From: Saccharofermentans sp.
Lineage (GTDB): Bacteria; Bacillota; Clostridia; Saccharofermentanales; Saccharofermentanaceae
Length of the DNA stretch: 64,000 bases
Reading direction: 5' to 3'
NCBI GenBank assembly: GCA_024692235.1
Contig: JAILMW010000033.1
Location: 1 to 64,000, forward strand
Under the pieces are notes generated by a model, which made no database searches, was not told the origin of the DNA, and worked only from the letters and a program-made list of their open reading frames with translations. The translations under genes and the position numbers were made by a program. The number at the start of each line of letters is the position of its first letter. The stretch's first letter is position 1. Of this stretch, positions 34,340 through 43,805 are shown one piece after another.

Positions 34340-35641
34340 ATGAAGGGAAGATTTGCTTTTCTTTGCATACTGATGCTTATAGTCCTTATATTGCCTGTAG
34401 CGATATTAAGGTTCAATGAAGATTATAAGATCGCCTATCTTGATGCTTCAGAAGTAAATGCACTTCTTCATGACTGTGCAGACAGATGGGATGATATCAA
34501 TTCCGATGCTTTGGAAGGCAATTCAAGGACTATTAGTACTTGCGGCTTCGAATACGAAGTCATGGATAACGAAGGAAATGTACTTATTTATACTCAGAAT
34601 GATATGCCTAAGGACTTAGGTCGTGCAACGACCCTTCGCTATACGATAAGAGATATCGTGAAGGACGGGGAAGTAGTGGGAAAGCTTCTTATAGCCAATG
34701 ACTACGAACATATAAAGAGCGATGCATATGTAAGCTACAGGATGAGATACCTTATATGCGCTCTTGTAGAAGCCGTGATCATTACTGTTTTCCTTATCTG
34801 GGTATATTTCTTTATCGTCCGTCCCTTTGACAGGATGAAGGACTTTGCCGCAGACGTGGCTTCCGGAGATCTTGATGCTCCGCTTACGATGGACAGAGGT
34901 AATCTCTTCGGCGCATTCACCGAGAGCTTCGACATAATGAGGGTAGAGCTTGCAGATGCCAAACAGAAAGAGTACGAGGCACAAAGGAGCAAGGTGGAGC
35001 TGGTAGCCCAGCTGTCCCACGATATCAAGACTCCCGTAGCATCCATAAAGGCCATGGGAGAGCTCTTAGGAGCAGTTAATACGGATCCCAAGCAGAAGAC
35101 AAAGCTTGATTCGATAGTAGGTAAGGCGGATCAGATAGATGTTCTGGTGTCCGACCTCTTTGCGACTACTCTTAAGGATCTTGATCAGCTGGAAGTCGAT
35201 CCTACTGTCCAGGAGAGCAAGATCATTGAGAAGATCATAAGAGAAGCAGACCATAACGATTATGTGATCGGTAATGAGATCCCCGAATGCCTTATCGTAT
35301 GCGATGCTGTCCGTCTTACGCAGGTTATTAACAACATAATCAATAACTCTTATAAATATGCGGATACTTCCATATATGTCGATTCCCGTACCGAGAGGGA
35401 CTCTCTTGTATTAAGCCTTACTGACAGAGGAGGCGGAGTATCCGAAGAAGATCTTCCAATGGTAACGAAGAAGTTCAGGAGAGGCGCCAATGCCAAGGAG
35501 AAGCAGGGTGCGGGTCTTGGTCTTGCCATCGCTTCCGAGCTCATGGAGAAGATGGGCGGAAGCCTTGAATGCTCCAATGCCGACGGCGGATTCAGAGTGA
35601 CATTGATGTTCAAGCTCGCCGATTCATCCGATGCTGAGTGA
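34340..35641 (+). CDS. Sensor histidine kinase with extracytoplasmic sensor
   Basis: 433 residues. A first helix (about 5-22), an outward-facing region of about 110 residues, a second helix (about 132-155), a HAMP-type linker (RPFDRMKDFAADVASGDLDAP, in part) and then LSHDIKTPVASIKAMGELLG with the phosphoacceptor His, and an ATPase domain with NNIINNSYKYAD and AGLGLAIASELMEKMGG. ATG 34340 is preferred over TTG 34334 on spacing from AAGGCGG. It overlaps nothing and is translated with the regulator. Confidence 0.87.
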   Translation: MKGRFAFLCILMLIVLILPVAILRFNEDYKIAYLDASEVNALLHDCADRWDDINSDALEGNSRTISTCGFEYEVMDNEGNVLIYTQNDMPKDLGRATTLRYTIRDIVKDGEVVGKLLIANDYEHIKSDAYVSYRMRYLICALVEAVIITVFLIWVYFFIVRPFDRMKDFAADVASGDLDAPLTMDRGNLFGAFTESFDIMRVELADAKQKEYEAQRSKVELVAQLSHDIKTPVASIKAMGELLGAVNTDPKQKTKLDSIVGKADQIDVLVSDLFATTLKDLDQLEVDPTVQESKIIEKIIREADHNDYVIGNEIPECLIVCDAVRLTQVINNIINNSYKYADTSIYVDSRTERDSLVLSLTDRGGGVSEEDLPMVTKKFRRGANAKEKQGAGLGLAIASELMEKMGGSLECSNADGGFRVTLMFKLADSSDAE

Positions 35642-35669
35642 TATGTTCTTCTCTTATGGTGTTCTGTGA

Positions 35670-35675
35670 TATAAT
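35670..35675 (+). promoter_or_regulatory. -10 box of methionine/folate operon
   Basis: TATAAT preceded by TGA (extended -10), about 40 bases before metF. I see no SAM riboswitch or T-box in the 73-base gap, so any methionine control must be by protein. Confidence 0.5.
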
Positions 35676-35714
35676 CCTAGCGATCTGGTAAGTAATAAAT
35701 AAGGAGATCTTGGT

Positions 35715-36599
35715 ATGAAGATCATTGATATATTGAACCGTGACGAGATGAGCATGTCCTTTGAGGTATTTCCTCCCAAGGTGGAGACATCCTTTGAGAA
35801 CGTTATGAGCGCTGCAGGCAAGATAGCAGAACTTAAGCCCTCGTTTATGTCCGTTACATACGGAGCAGGCGGCGGAACCAGCAAGTATACTCTGAAGATG
35901 AGCTCCGAGATAGAGCACAGATATAATGTTCCCATGCTGGCGCATCTGACGTGCATATCTTCCGATAAGGCTACCGTAAGAGAGCGCATCACCGAGCTCA
36001 AGGAAGCCGGTATCCATAACATAATGGCTCTTCGAGGCGATATCCCTGCTGACAGGATAAACGAGGACAGAAGTAACTGGGACTATAACTATGCGGTAGA
36101 GCTCATATCCGAGATCAAGAATATATATCCGGATTGCTGTATCGGTGCGGCATGCTATCCTGAAGTTCATCCCGAGAGCCCCAATCAGAGAGAAGACATA
36201 AGAAGGTTGAAGGAGAAGGTGGACGCAGGTGCGGACTTCCTTACTACTCAGATGGTCTTCGACAATAATCTCTTCTTTAACTTTATGTATAAGTTAAGAG
36301 AAGCGGGAGTAACGGTTCCCGTGCTTCCCGGAATAATGCCTATTACCAAGGCCAATCAGGTGGAAAGAGCGATCAAGCTCTCGGGATCATTTATGCCCGA
36401 GAGATTCAGAGCCATAGTAGACAGATTCGGCAGTGACGATAATGCTATGACACAGGCAGGTATCATATATGCTACGGATCAGATCATCGATCTTTATGCC
36501 AACGGCATCACCAATGTTCATGTTTATTCCATGAATAAGCCTGAGGTAGCCGCAGGCATTAAGAACAGTCTCTCATCTATCTTGGGTAAAGCGTTCTGA
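35715..36599 (+). CDS. metF: 5,10-methylenetetrahydrofolate reductase MetF
   Basis: 294 residues of the FAD-dependent TIM-barrel reductase that makes 5-methyl-tetrahydrofolate. Family blocks are visible: SMSFEVFPPKVE near the start (with the catalytic Glu), FMSVTYGAGGGT, HLTCISS, NIMALRGD, AACYPEVHPES and ADFLTTQMVFDN, then PVLPGIMPI. AAGGAG precedes ATG. It overlaps the next gene by one base (TGATG). The product supplies the methyl donor for MetH two genes on. Confidence 0.95.
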   Translation: MKIIDILNRDEMSMSFEVFPPKVETSFENVMSAAGKIAELKPSFMSVTYGAGGGTSKYTLKMSSEIEHRYNVPMLAHLTCISSDKATVRERITELKEAGIHNIMALRGDIPADRINEDRSNWDYNYAVELISEIKNIYPDCCIGAACYPEVHPESPNQREDIRRLKEKVDAGADFLTTQMVFDNNLFFNFMYKLREAGVTVPVLPGIMPITKANQVERAIKLSGSFMPERFRAIVDRFGSDDNAMTQAGIIYATDQIIDLYANGITNVHVYSMNKPEVAAGIKNSLSSILGKAF

Positions 36600-37234
36600 T
36601 GATAGAGCGTCATATCAAGGTCCGTCAATATGCTCCCGATGATCTTCCGCCCGTTAACAGTAACGAGGTGTGGAGATACAGCGGTTGCAGACAGCTTCCC
36701 GAAGATAAGGCGATGCTGGATCTGATGGACGAAGTCCTTACAGAGTGCAAGAGGAGCGCCAGGGGACAGGTCGTATACGGAGTATATAAGGAATTCCCTT
36801 TTAAGACTGAGTCACAAGGCCTTGCAAAGCTTCTTTCAGGCTGCAGTGAAGTCGTTATATTCGCAGCTACCGTAGGACTTGATTTTGACAGATTAGTCGG
36901 AAGATATAAGAGAGTATCTCCTTCCAAGGCATTGCTGATACAGGCACTGGGAGCAGAGAGGGTAGAAGCATTATGCGATACATTCTGTGCAGGATTTGAA
37001 GGAAGGACCACAAGATATTCACCCGGATACGGAGATCTTCCGATAGATGCTCAGAAGGATATATTCGATCTTCTTCGAGTAGAAGAGAAGATAGGGATAT
37101 CACTTAACGAGAGTCTTCTTATGACTCCTACAAAGTCCGTTACCGCCATCTTCGGAATAAAAGATGAGAAGACATCGGTAAAGGATCACGACTGCAGTCT
37201 TTGCGGTCTTAAGGAGTGCGAATTCAGGAGGTAA
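36599..37234 (+). CDS. Methionine synthase activation domain protein
   Basis: 211 residues corresponding to the reactivation domain of cobalamin-dependent methionine synthase as a separate protein. The patterns EVWRYSGC, AATVGLDFDRLVGRYKR, ALGAERVEALCD and TRYSPGYGDLPID match that domain, which binds SAM to re-methylate oxidised cobalamin. The C-terminus has CSLCGLKEC, a small Cys motif. It is located between metF and a MetH that lacks this domain, so the two complement each other. Confidence 0.88.
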   Translation: MIERHIKVRQYAPDDLPPVNSNEVWRYSGCRQLPEDKAMLDLMDEVLTECKRSARGQVVYGVYKEFPFKTESQGLAKLLSGCSEVVIFAATVGLDFDRLVGRYKRVSPSKALLIQALGAERVEALCDTFCAGFEGRTTRYSPGYGDLPIDAQKDIFDLLRVEEKIGISLNESLLMTPTKSVTAIFGIKDEKTSVKDHDCSLCGLKECEFRR

Positions 37235-37236
37235 TT

Positions 37237-39642
37237 ATGCTGGTTACGGAATATATGAAGGACAATCTCCTTTTCCTCGACGGAGGAATGGGAACACTTT
37301 TGCAGGAGCGCGGCTTACAGCCCGGAGAGCTTCCCGAATGGTGGAACCTTCAAAAGCCCGAGATAATAATCGATATACATAAGGCATATTACGATGCAGG
37401 TTCCAATGTCGTATCCACGAATACTTTCGGAGCTAATATCCTTAAGTTCCCCAAGGAAGATCTTGAGGCGATAATAAAAGCTGCAGTTAAGAACGTTAAG
37501 GCTGCTCAGGAGTTAAGTTCCAATACCAAGCCCAAGTTCGTAGCTCTTGATATAGGTCCAATAGGAAAGCTTCTAAAGCCTTACGGTGACTTTGATTTCG
37601 AAGAGGCCGTATCTGTATATGCCGAGACTGTTAAGATCGGTGCGGCATGCGGCGTGGATCTTATCTTCATAGAGACCATGAACGATTGCTACGATACTAA
37701 GGCGGCTGTTCTTGCAGCTAAGGAGAATTCGGATCTTCCCATATTTGTATCGAATGCCTACAGCGAGGACGGCAAGCTCATGACAGGTGCTTCTCCTTCG
37801 GCCATGACAGCCATGCTCGAAGGTCTCGGAGTAGATGCGATAGGTGCCAACTGCTCCCTCGGTCCTGCTCAGCTTAAAGGCGTAGTAGACGAATATCTCT
37901 CCGTAGCTTCGCTTCCGGTGCTTCTTAAACCTAATGCGGGACTTCCCAGAACAGAAGACGGCAAGACGGTATTCGATGTTTATCCTGATGAGTTCTCCGA
38001 TCTTATGGCAGACTACATAAGATCAGGCGTACGTATCGCAGGCGGTTGCTGCGGAACTACTCCCGACTATATAAGAGAGACCGTTAATAAGACTGTTGAT
38101 GTCGCTCCCGTTCCGGTTACTGATAAGGGAAGGACGGTAATAAGTTCCTACGCAAGGACGGTAGAGTTCGGTATCGCCCCCATCCTTATAGGAGAGAGGA
38201 TTAATCCTACGGGTAAGAAGAAGTTCAAGGAAGCTTTGCGCGAGCACGATATCGAGCATATCTTAAGCGTCGGTTCTGCGCAGGTGGACAGAGGTGCGGA
38301 TGTTCTTGACGTCAACGTAGGTATCCCGGAGATCGACGAGCCTGCACTTCTTACAGAAGTCATGTATGAACTTCAGGCTATTATCGATCTTCCTTTGCAG
38401 ATAGATACTACCGATCCCATCGCCATGGAAAGGGCTCTTCGCCGCTATAACGGTAAGCCCATGATCAACTCCGTCAACGGTAAGGATGAGGTAATGAAGG
38501 AGATCTTCCCCCTTGTTAAGAAGTACGGCGGACTTCTCGTATGTCTTACTCTTGATGAAGGCGGTATCCCCGACACGGCGCAGGAGCGTATCGAGATAGC
38601 AAAGAAGATAATAAAGAGAGCAGAAGAATACGGAATTCCCAAGAAGGATCTTATCTTCGATACTCTCGCCATGACCGTAAGTGCAGACGACCATGCGGCA
38701 TTGGCTACTCTTGATTCATTAAGATATATAAGACACGAACTCGGATGTAATACGTCTCTTGGTATATCCAACATCTCCTTCGGTCTTCCTCAAAGAGAGA
38801 TAATAACGTCGGGCTTCTTTATGATGGCTATGGCTTACGGCCTTAGTGCTGCTATCATGAACCCAAGCTCCAACGAAATGATGAAGGCTTATTATTCCTT
38901 CAAGACCTTGAAGGGAATAGACCCTAACTGTAATGATTACATCACCAATATAGATAAGTTCGCGGTATCTACTCTTACTGCAGGTCCCGTGAGCAAGGAG
39001 CCTTCCGCAGACGACGGCCTGTCTGATCTTCAGAGAGCGATCGTCAAGGGCATGAAGGAGCAGGCGGCAAAGCTTACTACGGCACTTTTGGGAACAACAG
39101 ATGCTCTCGATATCGTATCGGAGCAGATCATCCCCGCTCTCGATGTAGTAGGTAAGGGATTCGAGGCTAAGACCATGTACCTTCCCCAGCTCCTGATGGC
39201 TGCTGAGGCATCGCAGTTCGCCTTCGATCAGATCAAGGCGAAGATGGCAGAGTCCGGTTCATCGGGACCTACCAGAGGTAAGTTCGTAATAGCTACCGTA
39301 AAGGGCGACATTCACGATATCGGTAAGAATATCGTGAAGCTCATCTTAGAGAACTACGGCTTCGAGGTAATAGACCTCGGAAGAGACGTACCTCCCGAGA
39401 CGGTACTTGAAGCAGTCATAGAGCACCACGCTCCCTTATGCGGACTGTCTGCTCTCATGACTACGACAGTGCCTGCCATGGAAGATACCATCAAGCTCTT
39501 AAGGAAAGACGCACCCTGGTGTAAGGTCTGCGTAGGCGGAGCCGTCCTCACTCAGGAATATGCCGACATGATCGGAGCAGACTTCTATGGTAAAGACGCT
39601 ATGGCAACAGTAAGATTTGCCTGCAGCGTGAGCGAGGAGTAA
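37237..39642 (+). CDS. metH: Cobalamin-dependent methionine synthase MetH, without activation domain
   Basis: 801 residues from ATG 37237 with CAGGAGG at 37225-37231. Domains in order: homocysteine-binding barrel (FLDGGMGTLLQERG, GANCSLGP and the zinc Cys pair GGCCGTTPDYI), pterin-binding barrel (ILIGERINPTGKKKF, GADVLDVNVG) and cobalamin module with helical cap and Rossmann part containing KGDIHDIGKNIV, whose His is the cobalt ligand. It ends there, about 350 residues shorter than the E. coli enzyme. The missing reactivation domain is the preceding gene. It transfers the methyl group from methyl-THF to homocysteine. Confidence 0.95.
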   Translation: MLVTEYMKDNLLFLDGGMGTLLQERGLQPGELPEWWNLQKPEIIIDIHKAYYDAGSNVVSTNTFGANILKFPKEDLEAIIKAAVKNVKAAQELSSNTKPKFVALDIGPIGKLLKPYGDFDFEEAVSVYAETVKIGAACGVDLIFIETMNDCYDTKAAVLAAKENSDLPIFVSNAYSEDGKLMTGASPSAMTAMLEGLGVDAIGANCSLGPAQLKGVVDEYLSVASLPVLLKPNAGLPRTEDGKTVFDVYPDEFSDLMADYIRSGVRIAGGCCGTTPDYIRETVNKTVDVAPVPVTDKGRTVISSYARTVEFGIAPILIGERINPTGKKKFKEALREHDIEHILSVGSAQVDRGADVLDVNVGIPEIDEPALLTEVMYELQAIIDLPLQIDTTDPIAMERALRRYNGKPMINSVNGKDEVMKEIFPLVKKYGGLLVCLTLDEGGIPDTAQERIEIAKKIIKRAEEYGIPKKDLIFDTLAMTVSADDHAALATLDSLRYIRHELGCNTSLGISNISFGLPQREIITSGFFMMAMAYGLSAAIMNPSSNEMMKAYYSFKTLKGIDPNCNDYITNIDKFAVSTLTAGPVSKEPSADDGLSDLQRAIVKGMKEQAAKLTTALLGTTDALDIVSEQIIPALDVVGKGFEAKTMYLPQLLMAAEASQFAFDQIKAKMAESGSSGPTRGKFVIATVKGDIHDIGKNIVKLILENYGFEVIDLGRDVPPETVLEAVIEHHAPLCGLSALMTTTVPAMEDTIKLLRKDAPWCKVCVGGAVLTQEYADMIGADFYGKDAMATVRFACSVSEE

Positions 39643-39651
39643 GAAGACCAT

Positions 39652-40113
39652 ATGTTGGCGGATTACGGACTTCTCACGAATGACATGTCCGAGAAGGCTG
39701 TCGTCAAGGTCCTGGATCAAAAGCTGGATTCTTTCTTCAGGAAAGTTGCTGATAAGAACTACGATATCTATAAGACTTATTCTCTCAAAAAGTCTAAGAC
39801 CTTAGGAGGCATATCGAATAATCCCAAGCAGATCCCCTGGGACTACGAGTATATGTATTTCTTTCACCATAAGAAATACGGCATGAGCATAACTTTATAT
39901 CCGAATATAAACGAAGCAGAAGAGCAGAAGTTCAAGACCCCGGGAGTGGTATGGAATCTTCTTATAAACGATGTGCCCATGTACTTCAACGGAATAACAT
40001 TCTTGAAGAGAACAAATCCGGATCTTCCCAGGTTCGTAGAGTATCTTCTTAAAGATCTTCCATTTGAAGTTGTAGTCAACTACCGATATGCCGAAGACGA
40101 GGAGAGGGTATAA
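39652..40113 (+). CDS. Hypothetical protein, 153 residues
   Basis: Soluble alpha/beta protein of a family I do not recognise. It begins nine bases after metH, so it may be read through from that operon, and ends two bases before the next orphan gene. Motifs such as WDYEYMYFFHHKKYGMSITLY suggest a compact domain. No signal peptide. Confidence 0.6.
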   Translation: MLADYGLLTNDMSEKAVVKVLDQKLDSFFRKVADKNYDIYKTYSLKKSKTLGGISNNPKQIPWDYEYMYFFHHKKYGMSITLYPNINEAEEQKFKTPGVVWNLLINDVPMYFNGITFLKRTNPDLPRFVEYLLKDLPFEVVVNYRYAEDEERV

Positions 40114-40115
40114 CC

Positions 40116-40502
40116 ATGTGCACTGATATCAGGAACGGTATCTTAAGGCTCTCGGAAGACCTTATCATGTCTCCCGGATATACCTTCGAAGACTTTAAGA
40201 AGACTTCATACTATAAGGGTCAGGATGGTATCAGAGTCATCACTCTGGATGACAGATACAATATCGAGGGTAATACATTCTTAGTATCTCTTGTCTTTGT
40301 TGACGGCAGGTTAGATAACGTGTCACTTTTCTGTACTGACGAAGAGTTCTCCTGGGAGACTGAGCCTGAGAGGAAGAAGCTTCACGACAGGATATTGAAT
40401 GATTGGGGACTTTCCGGGGAGAACCTTTTTGAGTGGGGTAACATAAGTTCCGTATTCGATGCTAAGAGCTGCGTCAGCAGTGTCGTTATCAGGTACAGAT
40501 GA
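40116..40502 (+). CDS. Hypothetical protein, 128 residues
   Basis: Short soluble protein that resembles the general style of immunity-type proteins (small, acidic, beta-rich, with GNTFLVSLVFVDGRLDNVSLF), but I cannot name a family. It follows the preceding orphan after two bases and is probably co-transcribed with metH by readthrough. Confidence 0.6.
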   Translation: MCTDIRNGILRLSEDLIMSPGYTFEDFKKTSYYKGQDGIRVITLDDRYNIEGNTFLVSLVFVDGRLDNVSLFCTDEEFSWETEPERKKLHDRILNDWGLSGENLFEWGNISSVFDAKSCVSSVVIRYR

Positions 40503-40510
40503 GCTTCCGT

Positions 40511-40555
40511 ACACAGATTGGAACAAAAAATGTTCTTTTGTGTAACGATCTGTGT
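40511..40555. promoter_or_regulatory. Compound inverted repeat after orphan gene pair
   Basis: Outer arms ACACAGAT (40511-40518) and ATCTGTGT (40548-40555); inner GAACA (40521-40525) and TGTTC (40531-40535) followed by TTTTG. It may end the upstream transcript or act as an operator of the gene at 40638, whose TATACT is near 40602. Confidence 0.4.
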
Positions 40556-40637
40556 GAAAATCTAATGATCCGCAAGTAGGATGATATGGTATTTGTCCTG
40601 TATACTATGTTACAGAAAACAGGAGGAGCAGATTGTC

Positions 40638-41501
40638 ATGGGAGCATGGAGCGCCAGCATCACAGGAAATGATACAGCACAGGATCTGATCGAAGAGTAT
40701 AAGATTGCTTTCAGTCTCTATGATGTAGAGACGGCGCTCGTCAAATTGGATGAGTGTATAAAGAAGGAAATGTTTGACGAGAGTGATGAGCCTGAGTGGG
40801 CTGACTATAAATACTCTCTTGCTGATTTCATGTGGAAGAAAGGGATACTTACCGATGAAGTAAGAAATTCAGTCATCGACATGATCGATTCTGGATTCGG
40901 GTTGGAGCTTTGGGAGGACGCCGGCAGTAAAGCGCTGGAAGAACGTAAGAAGGTCCTTGAAAAGTTCCGTGAAAAGATCACATCTGAGCAGTGTGCTCCC
41001 AAGAAGATCAAGTTCGATGTTTATGATGATATCTTCGAAGATGGTGAGTACATAGCCGTCAAATTGAAGACAATAGTAAAGAATAAAAGGGTCGGAACTC
41101 ATGAGTGGATGCTTGAAAAGAGATTTGGTGAATACGACGGAAAGTATGTTGTGATGAGGAAGATATGCTCGTTTTCCAAGCGTGTTTCCTCACTTGTGCC
41201 TGATATGTATGATCACGAGGCGATATTTCAATTCTTCAAAGGTGTCTATGATGATCCTCAGAGCATAGATATCGACAAACTTGAAGCAACCCCTCTCGGT
41301 GCGTTTGGGAGACCGTATATGTGTACTTACAGCAAGATGGCTGCTTTCAAGCGACGCGGGTGTGTGATCATCGGCAGAAAGCCTGTCGGTGAGGATGAGA
41401 AGAACATCGATATCAATGATTGTACCTGTTTCGGGTGGGGAACTTGGGATGACCCTGATTATCGATTGATACTTGCTGCGTTGGATTTAAATAGACATTA
41501 G
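40638..41501 (+). CDS. DUF4259-like protein with C-terminal extension
   Basis: 287 residues from ATG 40638 (AGGAGG at 40621-40626). The opening GAWSASITGNDTAQDL is the start of the DUF4259 type found in many small bacterial proteins of unknown role, some in polymorphic toxin immunity loci. The remaining 200 residues are not recognised. It precedes another orphan gene after 12 bases. Confidence 0.65.
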   Translation: MGAWSASITGNDTAQDLIEEYKIAFSLYDVETALVKLDECIKKEMFDESDEPEWADYKYSLADFMWKKGILTDEVRNSVIDMIDSGFGLELWEDAGSKALEERKKVLEKFREKITSEQCAPKKIKFDVYDDIFEDGEYIAVKLKTIVKNKRVGTHEWMLEKRFGEYDGKYVVMRKICSFSKRVSSLVPDMYDHEAIFQFFKGVYDDPQSIDIDKLEATPLGAFGRPYMCTYSKMAAFKRRGCVIIGRKPVGEDEKNIDINDCTCFGWGTWDDPDYRLILAALDLNRH

Positions 41502-41513
41502 AGACAAGATGTA

Positions 41514-42371
41514 ATGAAAGAGTTTACAGCAGAAGACGCATATTATTACTACATGCTGATATTGACGGGATATCGCAAGGAGCTTGAGACTCTTGTGATC
41601 GAAGCCGTTAATGCAGATGATTCCTTGGATCCTTATATCATGGATCTTTATAATGAACTTGATAACAAACGTGAGTTGATGTCTCTGCTTCATAAGAAGT
41701 TCGACATTTATCTGTCCGGTACTTACAAACAAGCAATGGCTAAGATATACGATGCGAATTACAGGTTGGTCGCCTTCTTTAGAGGACTATACCTCAACAA
41801 AGAATTGTCTGTTGAGATGATCGCGGAAAAACTCGGGCAGATAGCTTCTGCAGGCGGATGCTATGCATTTTCAGTTGTAGAAGAATGCTATTCCAGGGTA
41901 GAGGACGGAATACTTCCGTCATATGGATTTGTGGATGCCATGAGAAAATTTCTTGAGACAGGCAGGTTCGTATTCGGAGGCTTTAAGGTCGATCTTATTG
42001 AAGACAAGGAAGATCCCAATAAGGCTCTTGATGAAGGTCTTAAGCGTAAGCTTTCGATGGGTACGATACACGACAGGATGCTGAGTGAGTTCGGAGATGA
42101 TATAAGGCTAACTTCATGCTGGGGTCCCGTTCAGATGTGCGTATTCGAGATAGGGTATAAGTATCTACCTAAGGATTACAGCATTGTATGGGAGTGCGAT
42201 CGAGGGATCATAACGGTTATTGTGAAGGATGCCGAGGGTAAGAGATTCTGGCCGTCAATGATATATCCGGAAGCACACTATTACCACTACGAAGATGTAC
42301 AAAAGGATGTAGCACAGTTGCTTGAGCTTCTTATCAGAGCCATAAAGAATGATGAGATAGTATTTAAGTAA
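41514..42371 (+). CDS. Hypothetical protein, 285 residues
   Basis: Soluble protein with an N-terminal helical region (1-90) and a C-terminal region with Tyr-rich strands (YPEAHYYHYED). No family recognised. The start is at base 41514 after GACAAGATGT, a weak ribosome binding site. It follows the DUF4259-like gene closely. The downstream gene is apparently broken. Confidence 0.6.
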   Translation: MKEFTAEDAYYYYMLILTGYRKELETLVIEAVNADDSLDPYIMDLYNELDNKRELMSLLHKKFDIYLSGTYKQAMAKIYDANYRLVAFFRGLYLNKELSVEMIAEKLGQIASAGGCYAFSVVEECYSRVEDGILPSYGFVDAMRKFLETGRFVFGGFKVDLIEDKEDPNKALDEGLKRKLSMGTIHDRMLSEFGDDIRLTSCWGPVQMCVFEIGYKYLPKDYSIVWECDRGIITVIVKDAEGKRFWPSMIYPEAHYYHYEDVQKDVAQLLELLIRAIKNDEIVFK

Positions 42372-42462
42372 GAGGATTCATATATGGTTAGCGTATTAGA
42401 AGATACATCTAAGGCAGGAGCCTTATCTTGAAGTATCACTTCAGAAGACTCCTTCTTCTAGG

Positions 42463-42777
42463 ATGCTTGTGGAACTTCTGGGGCTTCTTACACATAAGGA
42501 TGTTCTTCATTTCTTCGATGCTTTCTACAAGTCGCCCACAGATCCGGGAAGATATGTATCCGTGTATATGACGGAAGGAACTCCCGTATATTACTACGGC
42601 AATCACGGATGGTCATCGGAATACAAGCATATGACTTGCGAAGAGATGGCTGGTCTTATAGCGAAGAACTGGGATGAGTCTGACGGCAGATCTTACGGGA
42701 ATTATATCGAGATCAAGCCCAACCTTTGGAGTGAGAGAGATAAAGATCTGTATTACAAGGCACTGTCTAAGGATTAA
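42463..42777 (+). CDS. Remnant of a gene, probably frameshifted at its 5' end
   Basis: The 104-residue frame (starting MLVELLGLLTHKDVLHFFDAF) has no ribosome binding site at 42463. The same frame is open back to 42400 without a start, and a plausible ATG at 42384 with GAGGA upstream is in another frame and stops after 15 codons. A single-base change near 42400-42430 would join both into one protein of about 130 residues. So it is either a pseudogene or carries a sequencing error. The protein resembles no family I know. Confidence 0.5.
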   Translation: MLVELLGLLTHKDVLHFFDAFYKSPTDPGRYVSVYMTEGTPVYYYGNHGWSSEYKHMTCEEMAGLIAKNWDESDGRSYGNYIEIKPNLWSERDKDLYYKALSKD

Positions 42778-42887
42778 GGTAATATTCGCGGCATCTTAAG
42801 CTTCCCTTAAGGTCCACGCAAAGTCCGTTAATGTTTTTGTCGATAGACTATAGACATCGATATAACATGAAAACGGAGAAAAAGTAT

Positions 42888-43805
42888 ATGAAGAATCTTA
42901 TCACAGGAATGAAGAAGGCTCTCGCGTGTATCCTTGCTACAGCAGCGGCTTCCGGCGTGATGCTTAATCTTAACGAATCTCAGGTAAATGCAGCTTATGT
43001 GACACCAAGGCTCATCGTAACAGGCAGTGAGATCACAACAGGTCCCGTCAATGCAGGCGATGACTTCGAGCTTGTAATTCACCTTAAAAATGAATCTACT
43101 GCTACTCAGCTTAATAATATCCGTATCGAGTTCGAGACAGAAGATAATGAGATCACACCTTCAAGCGGTACGAATGTCGTATATATCGATTCCCTGGCAA
43201 AGGAAGCAGAGTACGATGTTACTGTTGCCATGAGCACGAGGGGAGACCTTCAGCAGAAGCCCTATACACTTACTCTAAATTACGAATATGAGGACAAGGA
43301 CAGGAATTCCTTCGCGGATTCTTCCGTCGTAACTATCCCGATCGTTCAGGCTCCCGAGCTCTCGCTGTCCGAGTTCAAGCTCTCACGTAAGGAGATCGTA
43401 TTGGACGGCAAGACAAATGTATCCTTCGACCTCAATAACATCGGTAAGGATACCGTATATAATGTATCCGTAGAGTTCTCAGGCGATCAGATTGACGATA
43501 TCTCTACTTATGTAGGTAATATCGACGTAAGCGGAAGCAGCACGGTAGACCTGGCTCTCAAGGGCGTGGCAGTAGGTGGCGGCAACATCGTTGCGCATAT
43601 CACTTTCGAGGACGCTGACGGAAAGGCTTATTCATTCGATCAGAACTTCGAACTCGAAGTAGCAGCTAAGCCCGTTGTCGATACAGAGGCGGAAGCAGGA
43701 AGCTCTCTTCCCGTACCGGCTATCGCAGGTGTCGGCGCTGCTGTTATAATCGTAATCGCAGTCGTAAATATCATCCGCAAGAAGAAGGAAAGAGCATATG
43801 CCTAA
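42888..43805 (+). CDS. Cell-surface protein with CARDB-like domains, partner of ABC transporter
   Basis: 305 residues. ATG 42888 is chosen for CGGAGA eight bases upstream. Signal peptide (KKALACILATAAASGVML), two Ig-like domains of about 110 residues (INLKNESTATQLNNIRIEF-type and FDLNNIGKDTVYNVSVEF-type), a linker and a C-terminal helix (about 277-297) with a basic end. It resembles COG1361-type proteins. It overlaps the ABC ATPase gene by eight bases, so it is likely an external component of that transporter. Confidence 0.8.
   Translation: MKNLITGMKKALACILATAAASGVMLNLNESQVNAAYVTPRLIVTGSEITTGPVNAGDDFELVIHLKNESTATQLNNIRIEFETEDNEITPSSGTNVVYIDSLAKEAEYDVTVAMSTRGDLQQKPYTLTLNYEYEDKDRNSFADSSVVTIPIVQAPELSLSEFKLSRKEIVLDGKTNVSFDLNNIGKDTVYNVSVEFSGDQIDDISTYVGNIDVSGSSTVDLALKGVAVGGGNIVAHITFEDADGKAYSFDQNFELEVAAKPVVDTEAEAGSSLPVPAIAGVGAAVIIVIAVVNIIRKKKERAYA

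Noticed and set aside
35642..35714. SAM riboswitch or T-box upstream of metF
   Set aside because: The gap has only 73 bases with a promoter and no fitting stems.
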